A program made the position numbers and the translations under genes. From Fomitopsis serialis (Eukaryota > Basidiomycota > Agaricomycetes > Polyporales > Fomitopsidaceae), in NCBI RefSeq assembly GCF_022376445.1, contig NW_025955028.1, positions 1-64,000 on the forward strand: a stretch of DNA of 64,000 nucleotides, read 5' to 3'. How positions within the stretch are numbered: position 1 is the first letter of the stretch; each line of letters starts with the position of its first letter. The notes under the pieces were generated by a model. The model had not been told where the DNA came from. It made no database searches and saw nothing but the letters and a program-made list of their open reading frames with translations. Shown here piece by piece: positions 22,133 to 35,105 of this stretch.

Positions 22133-23693
22133 ATGCAGACCTTCACCCGTCTCTTCGCACTCGTCTCTCTGGCCGCTTGCGTCATTGCGCATGAAGGTCA
22201 TGATCATGACACCCAGATGCCCCTTGACTATGTCCGCTTCCCCTACCAGGCCGCCTACCCCGGGGATAACGAAGGTCAGTGGCTGCTCCCGATATATCGT
22301 TCACGCCACGCTGACCTCCTGACCACACAGTAACCGCCGACTCTATCTTCTCTGGTATTACCACGTTCGCCAGGCTTCCCTGGGTTCAGTGCCTGGGCAA
22401 GGAAAAGGACGTTCCGTTTGACGTCGCATTCCTCGGAGCGCCTTTCGTACGTACCACGTTCCCGCTGACATACGCCTTCGCCAACTCTCAACTCTATAGG
22501 ACACCGGTACATCTTATCGTCCCGGGGCCCGTTTTGGGCCAGCAGGTATCCGTGCCGGTTCGCGTCGCCTCACGCTGTACGGCGGGTACAACGTCCCCTT
22601 GGCGGTCAACCCGTTCCGGTCTGGCCTGAAGATCGTCGACTGTGGTGATATCCCCGTCACGCCGTACGACAACAGGTACGCCATCAAGCAGATTGAAGAC
22701 GGCCACAAGGCGCTCTTGCACCGTCCGGCCTACTCTCCGCTTGGAAATGATTCGCTCACCGGTGAACCGCTGCAACCACTCTCTCTTGATGGCAAGACCC
22801 ACCCCCGCGTCATCACTCTGGGCGGTGATCACACGATCGTCCTCCCCCTCCTGCGTTCTATCTACAGTGTCTACGGCGCCATCTCAGTTATCCACTTCGA
22901 CAGCCACCTCGACACATGGAAGCCTCAAGTTTTCGGCGGTGCGCCCTCCGACCAGGCGGCGATAAACCATGGCACGTACTTTTACTGGGCGAGCCAGGAG
23001 GGCCTGATCAAGAACGGCTCATCAATTGCAAGTATCCTGTTTCCTAATCTCGTTTATACCTTTCTTCGCCGTAAATTGCTCGATCCTAGTTGAGCTTTCC
23101 TTTACAGCACGGCGCCATTCGCACCACCCTCTCCGGTCCTGCGGACTATGACAATGACGATGACGCGGGTTTCCAGCGCATCGAAGCGCGCGAAATCGAT
23201 ACCTTAGGTGTGTAGCACGTTCTTCATTTTTCCGCGATAGCTTGGCGTGCTAACATCTGTGCATCTAGGTACTGCTGGTATCGTGAAAAAGATCCGCGAG
23301 ACCGTGGGCGACCTGCCAGTCTATCTCTCCATTGATGTATGTGTCCGTCCTTAGTCTCGGAAGTCAACGGCAATCGCTGACCGCCGGTCTAGATTGACTC
23401 CATTGACCCTGCCTTCGCGCCTGCGACGGGTACACCTGAGACCGGCGGGTGGTCGACACGCGAGTTGCGCGAGATCCTGAGGGGTCTAGACGGCTTGCAC
23501 ATCGTGTCTGCTGACATCGTCGAAGTCGCCCCGGCGTATGACACGAACGCTGAGCTTACGACCATGGCGGCTGCCGACGTAAGCGATCTGCGCTTACTTC
23601 CTCTGGCACGTCTGATGAGCACTCGATAACTAGGTTCTGTATGAGGTTCTGAGCGTCATGGCAAAGACGCCCCTAGGTAAGGTCTCGGCTTGA
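22133..23693 (+). CDS. Secreted agmatinase/arginase-family ureohydrolase
   Basis: Predicted manganese ureohydrolase releasing urea from agmatine or a related guanidino compound. Seven exons (22133-22274, 22331-22446, 22500-23027, 23108-23207, 23269-23336, 23393-23578, 23634-23693) sum to exactly 400 codons (399 aa). The metal ligands are all present: [18 protein letters not shown] and [19 protein letters not shown]. An N-terminal signal peptide ([17 protein letters not shown]) is followed by HEGHDHD, so the enzyme is probably secreted or vacuolar, unlike bacterial SpeB. The fifth-family motif [17 protein letters not shown] is intact. The third intron (23028-23107) begins GCAAGT and is a GC-AG intron; using it gives the conserved join SSI-HGAI and keeps the frame. 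The substrate cannot be told from sequence. Confidence 0.9.
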
Positions 23694-26600
23694 ACGCGCC
23701 GGGACATGACATTTCTTTGCATGTTGTTCTCGCGCTACACATATGACGGAAGATTCCTGTCTTCCCCCCCCTTGCCGTACCGTTCGTCCGAAAGATGTTC
23801 CATTCATTCCAAATGTGATGATGATCTTCATGCTCGTGAATCCCGTGGATATGGGACGAGTCTAGTAGACCTTCCTTAGTGCACGAAATAGTATAAAGAT
23901 GGCATCCACTCACCAACTTCGGCCGAAGAGATCTGATGGCGAACGCTTATCTCCGAGTTGGCCATGCGTGCTCCTCGTGTTGGCACGTACAGACTGCATT
24001 ACGGCAACCAGCGACAAACCAGCGACTAGTGACACCGCTGTGGCGAACAGTGGCGCACTTGAGCCACGTCCTTACCGGCATCTCAGTGATACCAACGAGC
24101 GGGCAGTACAACGTAGTGATGTTATTGGGATGATGTGATCGCAATTTTGTGGGTACGGGAATACTCCGCCTCATCTTGAACTTTGTTCTTACTCGGCTGC
24201 CTTTTTGGTCGAGCAGTGCAGAGAAGCGCCCAAGCCACATTAAGGGACGTTCACCTTTCCGGAGTCCACCATCGTCGCCAAGCAGAGCTCAGAGGGTACG
24301 TGTATTGCGAATCTATTCTGATGATAGTGCGTGCTCTCACGTTCTTTGCCTCGAGGTCGGTATCATGAACCGAGAGAGTTGACATTGATCAGCCTGTCCG
24401 TTACGGCTCGCATGCGAACTCTTCCCACTTCCAGGGCTCAAGACGGTATTTCCTGAACTACTCCCCTGTAGCGCACCACGGGACGAGGGGATGCTATTCC
24501 TCAATAGGACAAATTACGAAAGCCGTTCATGGGCAATGGCGGATTTGACCATAAACGTTCTCACCCCGCTATCATGAACCTTCTCATCCATAACGAAGAA
24601 AGCCTCGAGGCTGCGGACGTTCATATACTTCCGCTTCCCCAAAATGAAATCGTGCTCCACACTCCCAGCTGAGTTTCATTTCCCCATAACCTTCTGACGT
24701 CTCTCATCTAATTTTCAGCCCTCCGACTCGGAGCTGCTGGTACGTTTACTCAACTTCTAGTACCGACAGAACGTGCAACCCTGTCGTCGTCAAAAATATC
24801 ACTTTTGCGCACTGACTATCGGTCTTTCCAGCCACGACAAAACCCCTCTGCATAGGCGGCGGCCGCAAGTCAGTCAAGCCAGTTATAGTCCATCGATGGA
24901 CGGAAGCATACTGTACAGTTGATCACACTCGAGATGCGTCATGATAGCCTGAGCAGAATGTTACTCATACGATGAACCTCGTGCGTATATTCTGAGTAAC
25001 ATCCTTACGACAGGCTTAGCAGTAGGGGAATTGCTTAGTCCGTGATTTCGTCAACTGACCTATATGCGAAACAGGGACATGCTCGTCGCAGCCATTCACT
25101 CCGCTTCCTCATCTCCGACAAGGAATATGGACCCGCGCAATGGTGTGCCATTGAATCGACATGCCGTCACTGCGTCCTCATGTTTCGCGCAATCGCTCAT
25201 CAAAGCCCGCGAACGCGACGATGCCGTACAAGTGTCTTCTCCGCCTCGCGGCATGACTAGACTTACTGGTCAGTACGTTTGTCACATGCAGGCGCGATAA
25301 TTATCAGAGTATATCCGCTACGGCGGATGGACTGTGTGTCATACCCACTGACTTTCAAGTGACAGAGATACCTTACGGAACCGGCAGCATACCGTCGCAG
25401 CGTTCGTATGGGTGTACTCCTGGATCACTCACCATCTCCTTCCTCCTGTGATACGCAAGGAAAGCCGCGAAAATTCCGGAGTACAGGCCGAATTACCGGT
25501 GCGAACAGCGTAAAGCACCGTGAGCGAGTCCCAGTACAGCAGCAACGACGAGCGCCGTATTCAGGAGGCCAGAACACACAAACAGCTCACTCAAGATAGG
25601 GCCACTCAGCCAAGCCACGTCGTTTCTGCTCACCGATTACGATGTTGCATCCTGCATCAATATCAAGTTCTTCAGTATACTTTTTCTGTCGGACAATCAG
25701 TGTTCTCCACGTTCGCTACTAACCCCCGCTCAACGGCCGCACGTCCTTCTTCGAACAGGCAATCTCAAGGGGACCCTTTTCCTTCTCATCGGATGAATTG
25801 TCCACAATCCGCCTCAGAGAGAAAGCTTATAGTTCTGTCGATTACAAAGGTGTATGATACGACCGCCCGCAGAAAAACTTCAAGTGCGTGTGCGTTCGAG
25901 CAGTTTTGGTGAGTACGCTTGCCCCCGATACAGTCTTCTAGACGCTGACCGGACTCGGGGAGCTCAATAGACGTGTAATGCACTTCTACATCACACTCCC
26001 GCGCGCATCGGAACCTCATCGGGCCAGCGGCGCTGCCTTACGCAGCGTGGGACGACGTTGGGATACATCAAGTGAGTACGGCAAGGTTCCGAAGATAATG
26101 CGAGGTAGTTGATTTTAGCTACATGGCTCGACGAACCGTCAAGTTGAACAGGATGCCTAACAGCATAATCCCTTCCGACTCGATGAGTCTAGCGTAGTAC
26201 GGCGGTATGTTGATTAATCTGAGCGTTGAGTGGCAATAGCATGAGCTCCTAGGCAGGCAAGCAAACTTTGGACTCTCTGTGCTGTCGGCCCTTTTGATTC
26301 GTACTAGTAGCGGACCGTCGGCACTCCGCCCACCGTCGTGGTCTCTCGGCTCGCCTTCCGTCGCAGATCGGCCTCGGAACCGAGGTCATTTAAGCACAAG
26401 GAACGACTCCTTCATCTCGGCTAGAGGCGGTACCGAACTTCGAGCACTGGCAACTCCGTGATCGCTTCATGCTTCAAGTCTTGCAGAATAACACGAATTT
26501 ACCCTGCCATGTGCCGCGCTGCTCACCTCAGAGACCATGACAGCAAATGACGGAGCGAAGCACGCGCTCTTACTGGTATCCAGCACTACATATTTTGCAT

Positions 26601-27805
26601 ATCCAGCTCACGACTTCATTGAGCTAGTAGGGAGATTACTCGACCACCGTTGTAGGATTTAATCCAACGCTGTGCCAGTGCACGCTCCCGAGGTAAGCAG
26701 AGGCTTCGCCGTGCCGTATGACCAAGCCTTGAAGACTTACATGTGTTGCTCTAAGGCTCCCCATTGGCTTTTCTATCTCGTGACGATTCAAACGAGTCAC
26801 AGCTGAATCGGCCGACCAGCTGCGCAGGCATTTGAGTCCTCAGCGACCGTTTGCGAGTCAGTTCGGAGTCAAAGCTTACTTGATCCCTGACTGCGTTTAC
26901 GCCGGTGGATGCGGGGTATTGAACCGACAGTCGCCGTCAGCGAATTGCATGGAAGCAGACGCAGGACTCTCAAGAAATTGCCGCATGTAGGTGCGTACGC
27001 CTTCCCAATGACGGCGAGTGGCCTTAGTTCTACTCAGCCCGGGGTGTTTATCCTGCAAAGCAATAAACTCCTAGTATGGAAACACTAGAGATGCTTCACG
27101 GACGCCAATCGCGCTCGCCTTCGATTTGGGGTTGTAGGTCGTCGGACATAAACTATGATATGTTCCCCATGGACCACTGACTTGCGTACAGTGCGAAATC
27201 TGGTCTCATAACCTACTGTAGTTCACTCGCACCGGGCGATGAATGTAAGAAGACGGTGGCCGCACAAACTGCGAAGACCACATTGGTCGAAGCTCTTCAT
27301 ATAATCTCACTTCTCCTAGATCGAACGTTTGCACCCGTCGCTCTGCAGACACGCGAGGTTATCAGGACATACGCACTATCCCCCGTTTGTCTGCGCCCGC
27401 GGGGGATAATTCACACGGAGACAGGACTTCCTCTGCGGGTCAGTCACATCCTCTCTATTGCGAAGTCTTCTTCGCAGGCTTTCAGGCTCTCGACGCGGGA
27501 GAAAGCGAGTCGCCTCGTGGCGGCGTTTACAGAGCACGGACTGAATTGCACCGGGTTCCCAAAGCGATGTTCTTCCAGAACGAGAGCACGTTCCTGTGTG
27601 CGTTGCTGACGTTCCGCTTTTGCAGTGACTACTGTCGAAGATGCACAGTGCCTCCCAATCGTGATACAATCCATAGATTATCTATACACCGTGTACAGTG
27701 AGAATACAGTACGTTGCTGCAATGTAATGTACAACTGCCAGAATCTAAGAATCTACCTTGCCACATGCATTGCGACGTAAAAGCGCAACACGCACGCCGC
27801 TCACT
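23694..27805. other. No recognisable gene (4.1 kb)
   Basis: The longest open frames here are short (for example plus strand 27256-27609 and minus strand 25786-26019), show no domain and overlap each other on opposite strands. No terminal repeats or tandem arrays stand out. The stretch may be decayed repeat DNA between the agmatinase and the HECT ligase gene. Confidence 0.5.
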
Positions 27806-30800
27806 CTACGAGAGATCGAACCCTGCATTCGAGTTGATAGCCTGCAGGAGCTTTTCCCTGAGCACCTTCTCGTTCTGATACCGCGGGAGCTACAATCCCA
27901 CAGCGTCAATGTCAGCCACCGCGACGACCCGGTGAGCAGCCGGGAAACGCTCACCTTCAGGAGATTGACGCACGTACTTGCCGTTGGGAGGCGGTTTTCG
28001 TCCGAGCCGGCGTCTCGGATGGCGAAGTTGGGCACGAGCTCTTTGAAGCCTCTGCGAACATTCGCGAGCACGTGAGCGGCCTAAAGCAGTAGAAGAACAA
28101 GCATATACGTACAGCAAAGGCGGACGACTGCAGCTCGTGGCGAACCGGAGGAGCTTCCGGCGCTGCTCCTGGTCGAACGAGTTGACAATCCTCCAAAACA
28201 GCTGGATGGTTGACTCGTGGTCGTCGTACAGCCCACCGTAGTTCGTGTTCTGCCGGAGGTCGTCCAGGTCGATCGGAGAGTTCACGCCTCCTAGGAGAAT
28301 CTGGAGCTCCTGCTGGTTGAACATCCTGCACAATGCGTCAGCGGGACACGTTCCGGGTGGGAAACGGGCACGTACCGAAGCCACCGTGGTTTGATCATCT
28401 CCGACAAACCCTCAAAGAACGCCTCGCTCTGCTTCTTGATCTGCTTCGTGAGGCGATAGTGGCTGACGAGATAGATGTACTGCAGCCTGTTCTCGCGCGT
28501 GATGGCGATGTTGCTCCCGTCCGGGATGAGATCGACTGTGCGCGCGACGCCGAACTCTTCCTCCGCGACGGTGAAGTTCAGCGAGAGATCCTCAGGGTCG
28601 CCTGTGTAGTGTTTAAGGAAGATGAGCCCTTGGTAGAGGTCGGGGTCGAGCGAGGCGAGGTCGTCTAGGAAGGACTGCTTGCCGAGCCACTGGAGAATGA
28701 TCCGTGGGTTTCAAAACGAATCGAAACTGAGACTAGTGCATACCTTTGCGAGGAAGAACCCTGCAAACGCCACGTCGACGAGGATGCCATCGTACAACGC
28801 TTTCCCCAGTATTCGCCCAATGAAGCGATACCAATTGAGACTATGCGCTGAATACGAACCAGTCAGCGTCCCCGTGCAGTTCCGGCCAAGACAGCTCAGG
28901 CACTCACCCTCCGTCGCATACGAATGCGGGTTCGGATACAGCTCGTTCTTCTTATTCGCCAACCACAGCCCGCGATCCGAATCGAACACCTCCTTACACA
29001 GGCTGGTCAAGAACTCCTTGAACACCCCGCCGCCGTCGATGCCCGCCTCCTCGTTCCCGAACTGGTCCACGAACGTGATCGCGACGGGCGCGTGCAGGTC
29101 CGCGTCGCCGAGGCGGTCGAAGCCGTCCTGCGCGACGCTCCCCCGGCGGACGGTCACGCGCGTCTTCGGGTAGAGCGTCTGCCGGAAGAGCGCGCCCGAG
29201 CTCGAGAGCAGCCCGCGGGCGACGAGGTCCGAGGCGACGAACTGGCGGAAGATGGACACGCGCACTTCGAACGGGATCGCGAAGGGGATGTTGTTGAGCA
29301 CGCCGAGGCGCGGGCTCATGTACGCGACCTGCCGCTTTGTGAGCGTGCGTGCGTTGGAGGGTTGTTCTAGGTTCTGCTCTTCGAGGCTGTGAGGTGTGGG
29401 TCAGTACTTGGGATGGAATCGAGTCAAGGGACGTACACAGCGGCTTGTATGAATGGCACCATGTCGACTTGCGAAGTGACGAGCCAGTGGTCGGGCGGCG
29501 TGAACGGACGTCGAGAGCTACATCACAGACACGCCGGTCAGCATGCCAGCGCACGGTCACAAAAAGTCGCGAATCACGCACTCCCTCGCATGTATCGCCT
29601 GCAGACACCTCGTCAGCTTGTCCCTCACGCCTCCCACTTCAGCGAAACCACCCCCGGCACGCCCTCCCCGCCGCGCCCGCGCGGAGGTCGTCCCGCCAAT
29701 AAAGCGTAAACGCGACGTTGAGCAATTGGCGCGAGAACGACGTGAGCTCGTCGAGCGTGAGCGGGTTGCGGTGCGTCGCGGGCCCGGCCCGGCCGAAGAA
29801 CTCGTCGTCGCCCATCGTGAGGAGGGCCTGGATGTAGAGGTCGACGAGGAAGAGCAGAGGGGGCCAGGCGGCGGCGTACTCGGGATCTGTGTGGGTCGTC
29901 AGCGGTGCCGGGAAATGAGACGGAGAGAAGGAAGGGGCGAACGCACCGGTTAGCGAGGTGAGCGTGTCCTCGCGCCCGAGGGGCGAGCTCCGGACGTACA
30001 ACCTGTAGATCTCGCGCACGAGCCCGCCGCCGTTGAACGCGACGACCGTGCCGAGCACCTTGTCCCTCCTCGTCGGCCACACCGTCGTCAGCGCGAAACA
30101 GAACGCGATCAGGCTCTGCCTCGAGGGGTGGTTCTGCGCCGCGCCGAGCAAACTGTTGAGGTGCGCGCTGCTCGGGAGTGTTTGGAGCCGGGTACGCGTG
30201 CGCTTGTCCAGCTCGGGCAGGCGCGGCGGGGGCTCGAACGACGCCACGACGGTCACCTGCGGAGCGCGCTCGTCGTCCTCGTCGTCCTCGTCGACGTCCA
30301 TGACATCACCGTCTGCCCAGGTGCGCGTGGCGTCGCGGGTGTTGCGCTCGGGCGGCTCGAGCGCGTGCGTGGGGAGCGCGTTCATGAGCGCGGCGAGGAG
30401 CTCGAGGTAGGCCTCGAGCGCCTTCGCGGGGAGTTTGCTGTAGCGCGGCGGGGTGAGCACGACGAGGTTGGCGACGAGGTGGACTTTGGCTCGGGCTCGA
30501 CGAGGGCTGGGTCGGCCAGGATGGAGGGGATGAAGGGGGATACGAGATGGAAAGAGCTGAGGGGGAGGCGTGCTGAGAGCGTGGTGAGGGCTGAGAGGGG
30601 AGACGGTTGGGGAGTAGGGGGATGGAGAGAATGTGCGTGAGGACATGCGGGAGAGTTTGGGCATGTAGAGAGGCTTGTGAGAGCGGTGTGATGAGGAGAG
30701 TAATGAGCGGGGCAGAGTGGGCGATGTTTTGGATTCAAGCGGCTGTGGTAATTAGCAGAAGACTGCAGAAGTAGAGATTGAACGTACTATTCGTCGAATG

Positions 30801-31438
30801 GCCTCTCCGAGGAGGCTATAGAATCCGCGAGCAAGCACATACTGCGTGTACTCAGGTGCTGCTTCCGAGGATAGTAGGAGCTGTATAACATTGAGATGCA
30901 GGGGCGCATACTGGGATCTACAAGGGATCAGAGCGGGCTAGACATATCTCGAGGACGGTTACGTACTCTGGTGCCGCGGCTATTGCTTGCAGCAAGAGTA
31001 CGGAGGTTTTACGGAGGAGGACACGCCAATTCTCCTCACTGTGCACCAGGACATCTGCTCTCCGTGAGCTTACTGTCAATGGCAAGCGAAATCATCACAC
31101 ACCTTGACTTCCACTCACGACGGCACTGGACCACATCCCTAGCGCCTCCTGGTCCACCCCGAGGAGGACGAGACAGCGGAGACCAGTCAGCCCCGCAACG
31201 TCGCCCGCAAAGACATTCTTGAGCTCGCGCCTTGTCTGTGCTTGCGCGAGACACCGCGCCACCAGGCCTGGATCTTGGTCGCGCTGTCCTGCTTGCGCTT
31301 GAGGTCATGGCGCTGGGAGCGCTGGGCCTTTGCTGCTGGAGGATGTCGGAGTAGGAGGCAGAGCGCGTGCCGCCGAGGTTGATTTCTCTGCGCCGTCTAA
31401 TGTCGTCTTCGCCAAACAGAGGGATCATGGCGGGGAGA
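27806..31438 (-). CDS. HECT-type E3 ubiquitin ligase, HUL5/UBE3C type
   Basis: The start MIPLFGEDDIRRRREINLGG resembles the HUL5/UBE3C N-terminus, and an IQ motif (ATKIQAWWRG, near 31270) follows. The middle has YTQYVLARGFYSLLGEAIRR and LPAKALEAYLELLAALMNAL. The HECT domain runs from about 29320 to the end: QFGNEEAGIDGGGVFKEFLT, WYRFIGRILGKALYDGILVD, FFEGLSEMIKPRWLR and FNQQELQILLGG. The catalytic cysteine is in TASTCVNLLK (27970-27972), just before the last intron; the protein ends QAINSNAGFDLS. UBE3C-type ligases extend ubiquitin chains on proteasome-bound substrates. At least four one-base frame changes are needed (near 31345, 31240, 30610 and 30480), all in the N-terminal half; the catalytic domain reads cleanly across its introns. 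Confidence 0.88.
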
Positions 31439-31838
31439 TGTTGCAGTGAGGGCAAGCAGGCGACTCGAACGAGTACTTGAACAAGGTGAGGTCGCCGGTG
31501 GCTGCACGCGTAAGCATGCCGCTATACGCAGCCCGATCGATCGCCACAGCTCGCTGCCCAAAACGGGCAGCTCCTCCTTGTCCTGCCCTTCCACCATCCA
31601 TCCCATCACACTCGCTATCAAACCCAGCCAGAGATCCACCGCCTGTTCGGCGAAAGATTTACCGGGTCATGTCATTCCACTTCCTTCAACCACGCTCGCG
31701 AGGAGGAGCACCCACCGGCAGCAGCGCCGCTCTTGCTCAGCGTTGTAGTCCTCACAAACACTAAATAATGCGATCGTAAATGCCCAGCTGGTACCTACAC
31801 TTCGCACATGCAGTGGTACAGTGACTATGTTCGTTGCG

Positions 31839-32515
31839 TCACCTCGACATCCAAACATCGTTCACCTGCTCTTCTATGCACTCCCACAGCCGCTCGCCTG
31901 TCGCGGAGTCCACCGCACCCCCTCGCGTGAATGGGATCAGGTATGGTCCACCCGCCAATGTCTCGCATGTCTCATTCAACGCAAGGTGAGGTGATGTACC
32001 TCGCCATTCATTTCCCCCGCTTCCAGAGCCTTCGACGTGTACTGCGTGAGCGCGCCGTTCTCGGTCGGGTAGAATAGCAGTCTCTGGTGGACACGGTGCG
32101 TATCAATCCTGACCATCGAGGGCAGTCTACATGGGAGTGAACATTTCCGGACTATCCCAGCGTTCCGGTTCAACTCCGAGCAGTTGTTCATTGCCCGGTG
32201 GTTAACCGATCCCTTGGTATGTCGACCCCTGATAATGCATCGCCGTAGCGGACGGAAAATGCGGGAAGGTCGATTGCGCGCTCACCGGGGTCCACGGGAT
32301 CGACACTACCTCCTCTCCGTAGTTCCTAGCCAACTCCGCTGCAAACACCGTATACCGGTACCTGCTTATGTGGTATAGCCCCTGTCGCCCCATCTTCCGC
32401 ACCGGGCCGTCCTTCAGCGCGGCGTAGTCCGAGGGTGTGAAGATCTGCCCGACCGAGGAGGTCGTGATCACGGCCAGGGCGAGGTGGACGAAGTGGAGAG
32501 GAGGGTGGGCAGGAG
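31839..32515 (-). pseudogene. Short-chain dehydrogenase/reductase remnant, 5' truncated
   Basis: C-terminal two thirds of a classical SDR in about three exons: VITTSSVGQIFTPSDYAALKDG, then LYHISRYRYTVFAAELARNY, then LLFYPTENGALTQYTSKALE, and finally YLIPFTRGGAVDSATGERLW with stop TGA at 31839-31841. The Rossmann half, with the TGxxxGIG dinucleotide loop and the NNAG motif, was not found on the minus strand up to 33.5 kb. In the active-site YxxxK the lysine position reads arginine (YHISR). Both facts point to a broken, inactive copy. Confidence 0.7.
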
Positions 32516-32615
32516 AAGAGTCGTAAGGTACAAGTGGGCTAGGAGGGTGGACGATGGGTGAGTTTGGAAGATGACAGACATAGGTGGGGGAGGGCGTACT
32601 GAAGACATTCATTAC

Positions 32616-35105
32616 GATTTGTAGGTCCTACCCTGCTTCGTTAAGTAAGGTCTTCCATCGGTGGGATCATCACGCGCTATCATGCACGCCCACAGCAGCC
32701 CCGGGCGAGCACACTCAGCTGTCCAACTCGCCCACCGAGGAACAGTGTGCGCAGCTGCGTTTCCTTCCTGTCCACCGCCACCATCAGCGAACCCGAACCT
32801 GCACGTTCCACTCTACGACGTTGCGCCGAGCCGAGACGCGACCCAGCCAAGAAGACCCTCCGCGGCCGTCTTCACCCTCTAGACTCGCAAGGTTAAGCTC
32901 GAGGAGCACCGTCCCACGTCCCGTCTCTCTGGGAGACCGGATGGGCCGGGATGCGACCGATGCAATGCTTGATGAGGCGGGGCGTCGGCGCCGGAGATAC
33001 AGACCCATGTCACAAACTCAGGTAACCGGCACGAAGAGCTCAGAAGTGCTAGTGAGTGGCGATCGATTGGTGGGATTCGATGATGATGAGCAGTTGTTGT
33101 CCGACCCCGAACGAACCCGTCAAGACGTACGTCGGCATAAACTCGGAGTGAGAAGAGCCAAGCAACGAAGCAGCAGCTCGCGTTGAAGCTCAAGCAACAC
33201 TGTGGGTCACGGTTATACGGGCATACCACCGCTTCTGGCTAGTAGACGATATGTATGCCTCTGAGCTGATGAATTCCTCTGTGGACATGCGTGTAACGTC
33301 AACATGGACAAGCCTCATCTGCACAGGTGTGTACTTACGGGTCGTGGTGACAGCGGGTCACTTCTCGCATGTTCACCCAACCTCCATCCACGCTGATCAG
33401 AGGTCGAAGAGCAGACATGGATGATACTCATCGCGTCGCACGACAGTCGTCGCCGGGTCGTATGGTGAGTGATGACACAATCGATTTCGCGAACAAAGTC
33501 ATATTATAATAGCATGCACAGGTGCTTGCGGCCACGAACCACAACCCGTCGTGCGATCAATGGTTCGTGGGCGTTCTCGAGTCCGGACCAGTGTCAGCGC
33601 ACAAGACTTGCGACCGGCCAGCCACTGCAAACCTGAAGGCCTGACCACCACCGCACACAGGCGAACATGTCCCGCGGAAAACCGTGTGTGTCGGGACAGC
33701 AGTCCCATCGCGTGAAGATGTCGATGTTACACCATATCAGGAAGTGAGCAAGTCGACAGCCATGGCAGCTGCTGGCATGCCCGACGCACGATCGGGAGAT
33801 GGCGCGCAGATATAGCGCGTTGACCCAGCATGAGACCGCCGCCGCTTGCACTACGCAGTGCGCACCGACACGCCCGGCATTGGCGATCGCTATGCCGCAG
33901 CCAAGCCACGCAGAGGCCGCCTCGAGAGCGGCCGGGAATCAAACGCGTCCCGCAGTGCAGCTCGCGACTTTCGTCCGAGGACACGACACTTCGACCTGTC
34001 AAGCGAGGCGTGGAAGAAGGCCGGGGGACACGCGCGTCCGCGGCGTCGCACGCGAAGGCGGCGTGGGGGTCGCACGGGTGCGCAGCGGTTACTGTGTTGT
34101 AATGGGTTGGGCGTTGTGGAGCAGACTGGACGGAAATAGGTTGGACGTCGGAGATTAGGGGGGTGTATTCGTGAAGACGGTTAATCGATGCTGGAATGTG
34201 GCTCACGCAGCTCGGACTCTGCATCCACCCGGAAAGCGGGGAAGCGTGCTCTATACGCCAATAAGGACGGGGACGTTGTAGCTGTCGCCCCAAGCCGAGA
34301 AGGATGGGCAGGAGCAGTGGACGCTCGGTGGACACGAACAAGAAGAATGTCAGAGGATGCTCCGTGCTCTGTCACGAACGGATCTGGGGCCACTCACCGT
34401 CTGAGATAGGAAGCTTTGCGCGACAACATCGATACAGACGCGTCCACAAGGCGAGCGTGCGCGGCCGAAAGAGGAGTAGAACACGCGGAGGATGGAAGCT
34501 ATGCAGCGAGAAAGACCGAGGTCACACGCCTCGACGGGGACGCATGGCCGCCACCCGGGTCAGCGGCATCGCGGGCGGCGGCGGGCGGGGAGAAGGAAGC
34601 GTCGGCGAGCGCGACTCGGAGAGGGTCGACGCCGAGGCGAAGGCAAGGCAGGCACGGCAGAGGAGAGGGCGTCGGGGTGGAGCCCAATTCGGGAAGGAAT
34701 AAGCGGGCGCCTGTGCAGACGGCCTCGGCGAAAAAAGAGACATGTGACGGGGACGGCCACCGCTGGCCATAAAGGGGTCCCCGCCGCGCACACCGCCATC
34801 CTTTTTCTTGCCTCGACCCCGTCCAGATAATGTCCGCGTCGTCGCAGCCGTCGAACTCGCTGCCCGCGCATGTGGCGAGCACGTCGGGTGAGTGGCGCGT
34901 TTCACGTTAGCCTATTATGCGAGTGATAAGGCGGAGGGTCGGCGAGGGTAGCCGAGCCGGGTGGAGGCTCATAAGGGAATGCGCCTGTGCGCAGCGGGGC
35001 TTGGATGACGCTCTGCCTGCGTCCATTCGACTCCTCCCCTCCCCGATGTGCCTGACCTAACTCGTCTCGTCTCCTTCCTCTGCTCGCTGCCCATCTTCGC
35101 CGTCC
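32616..35105. other. No recognised gene; upstream region of the Ser-rich membrane gene
   Basis: GC-rich in part, with long overlapping open frames on both strands (for example 33727-34341 minus, 34304-34702 plus) that look like composition effects. A CATAAAGGGG TATA-like box at about 34768 precedes a short ATG frame at 34830 (19 codons, MSASSQPSNSL...) that ends in a possible GTGAGT donor at 34888. I could not find an acceptor that joins it to the gene at 35106; it may be a leader exon or an upstream open frame. Confidence 0.4.

Noticed and set aside
29625..30080. Arg/Ala-rich frame opposite the HECT ligase
   Set aside because: Shadow of the GC-rich ligase exons; the ligase frame carries the conserved residues.
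33727..34702. Several long overlapping frames on both strands
   Set aside because: High GC and low stop density explain them; none has a domain, and the strands contradict each other.
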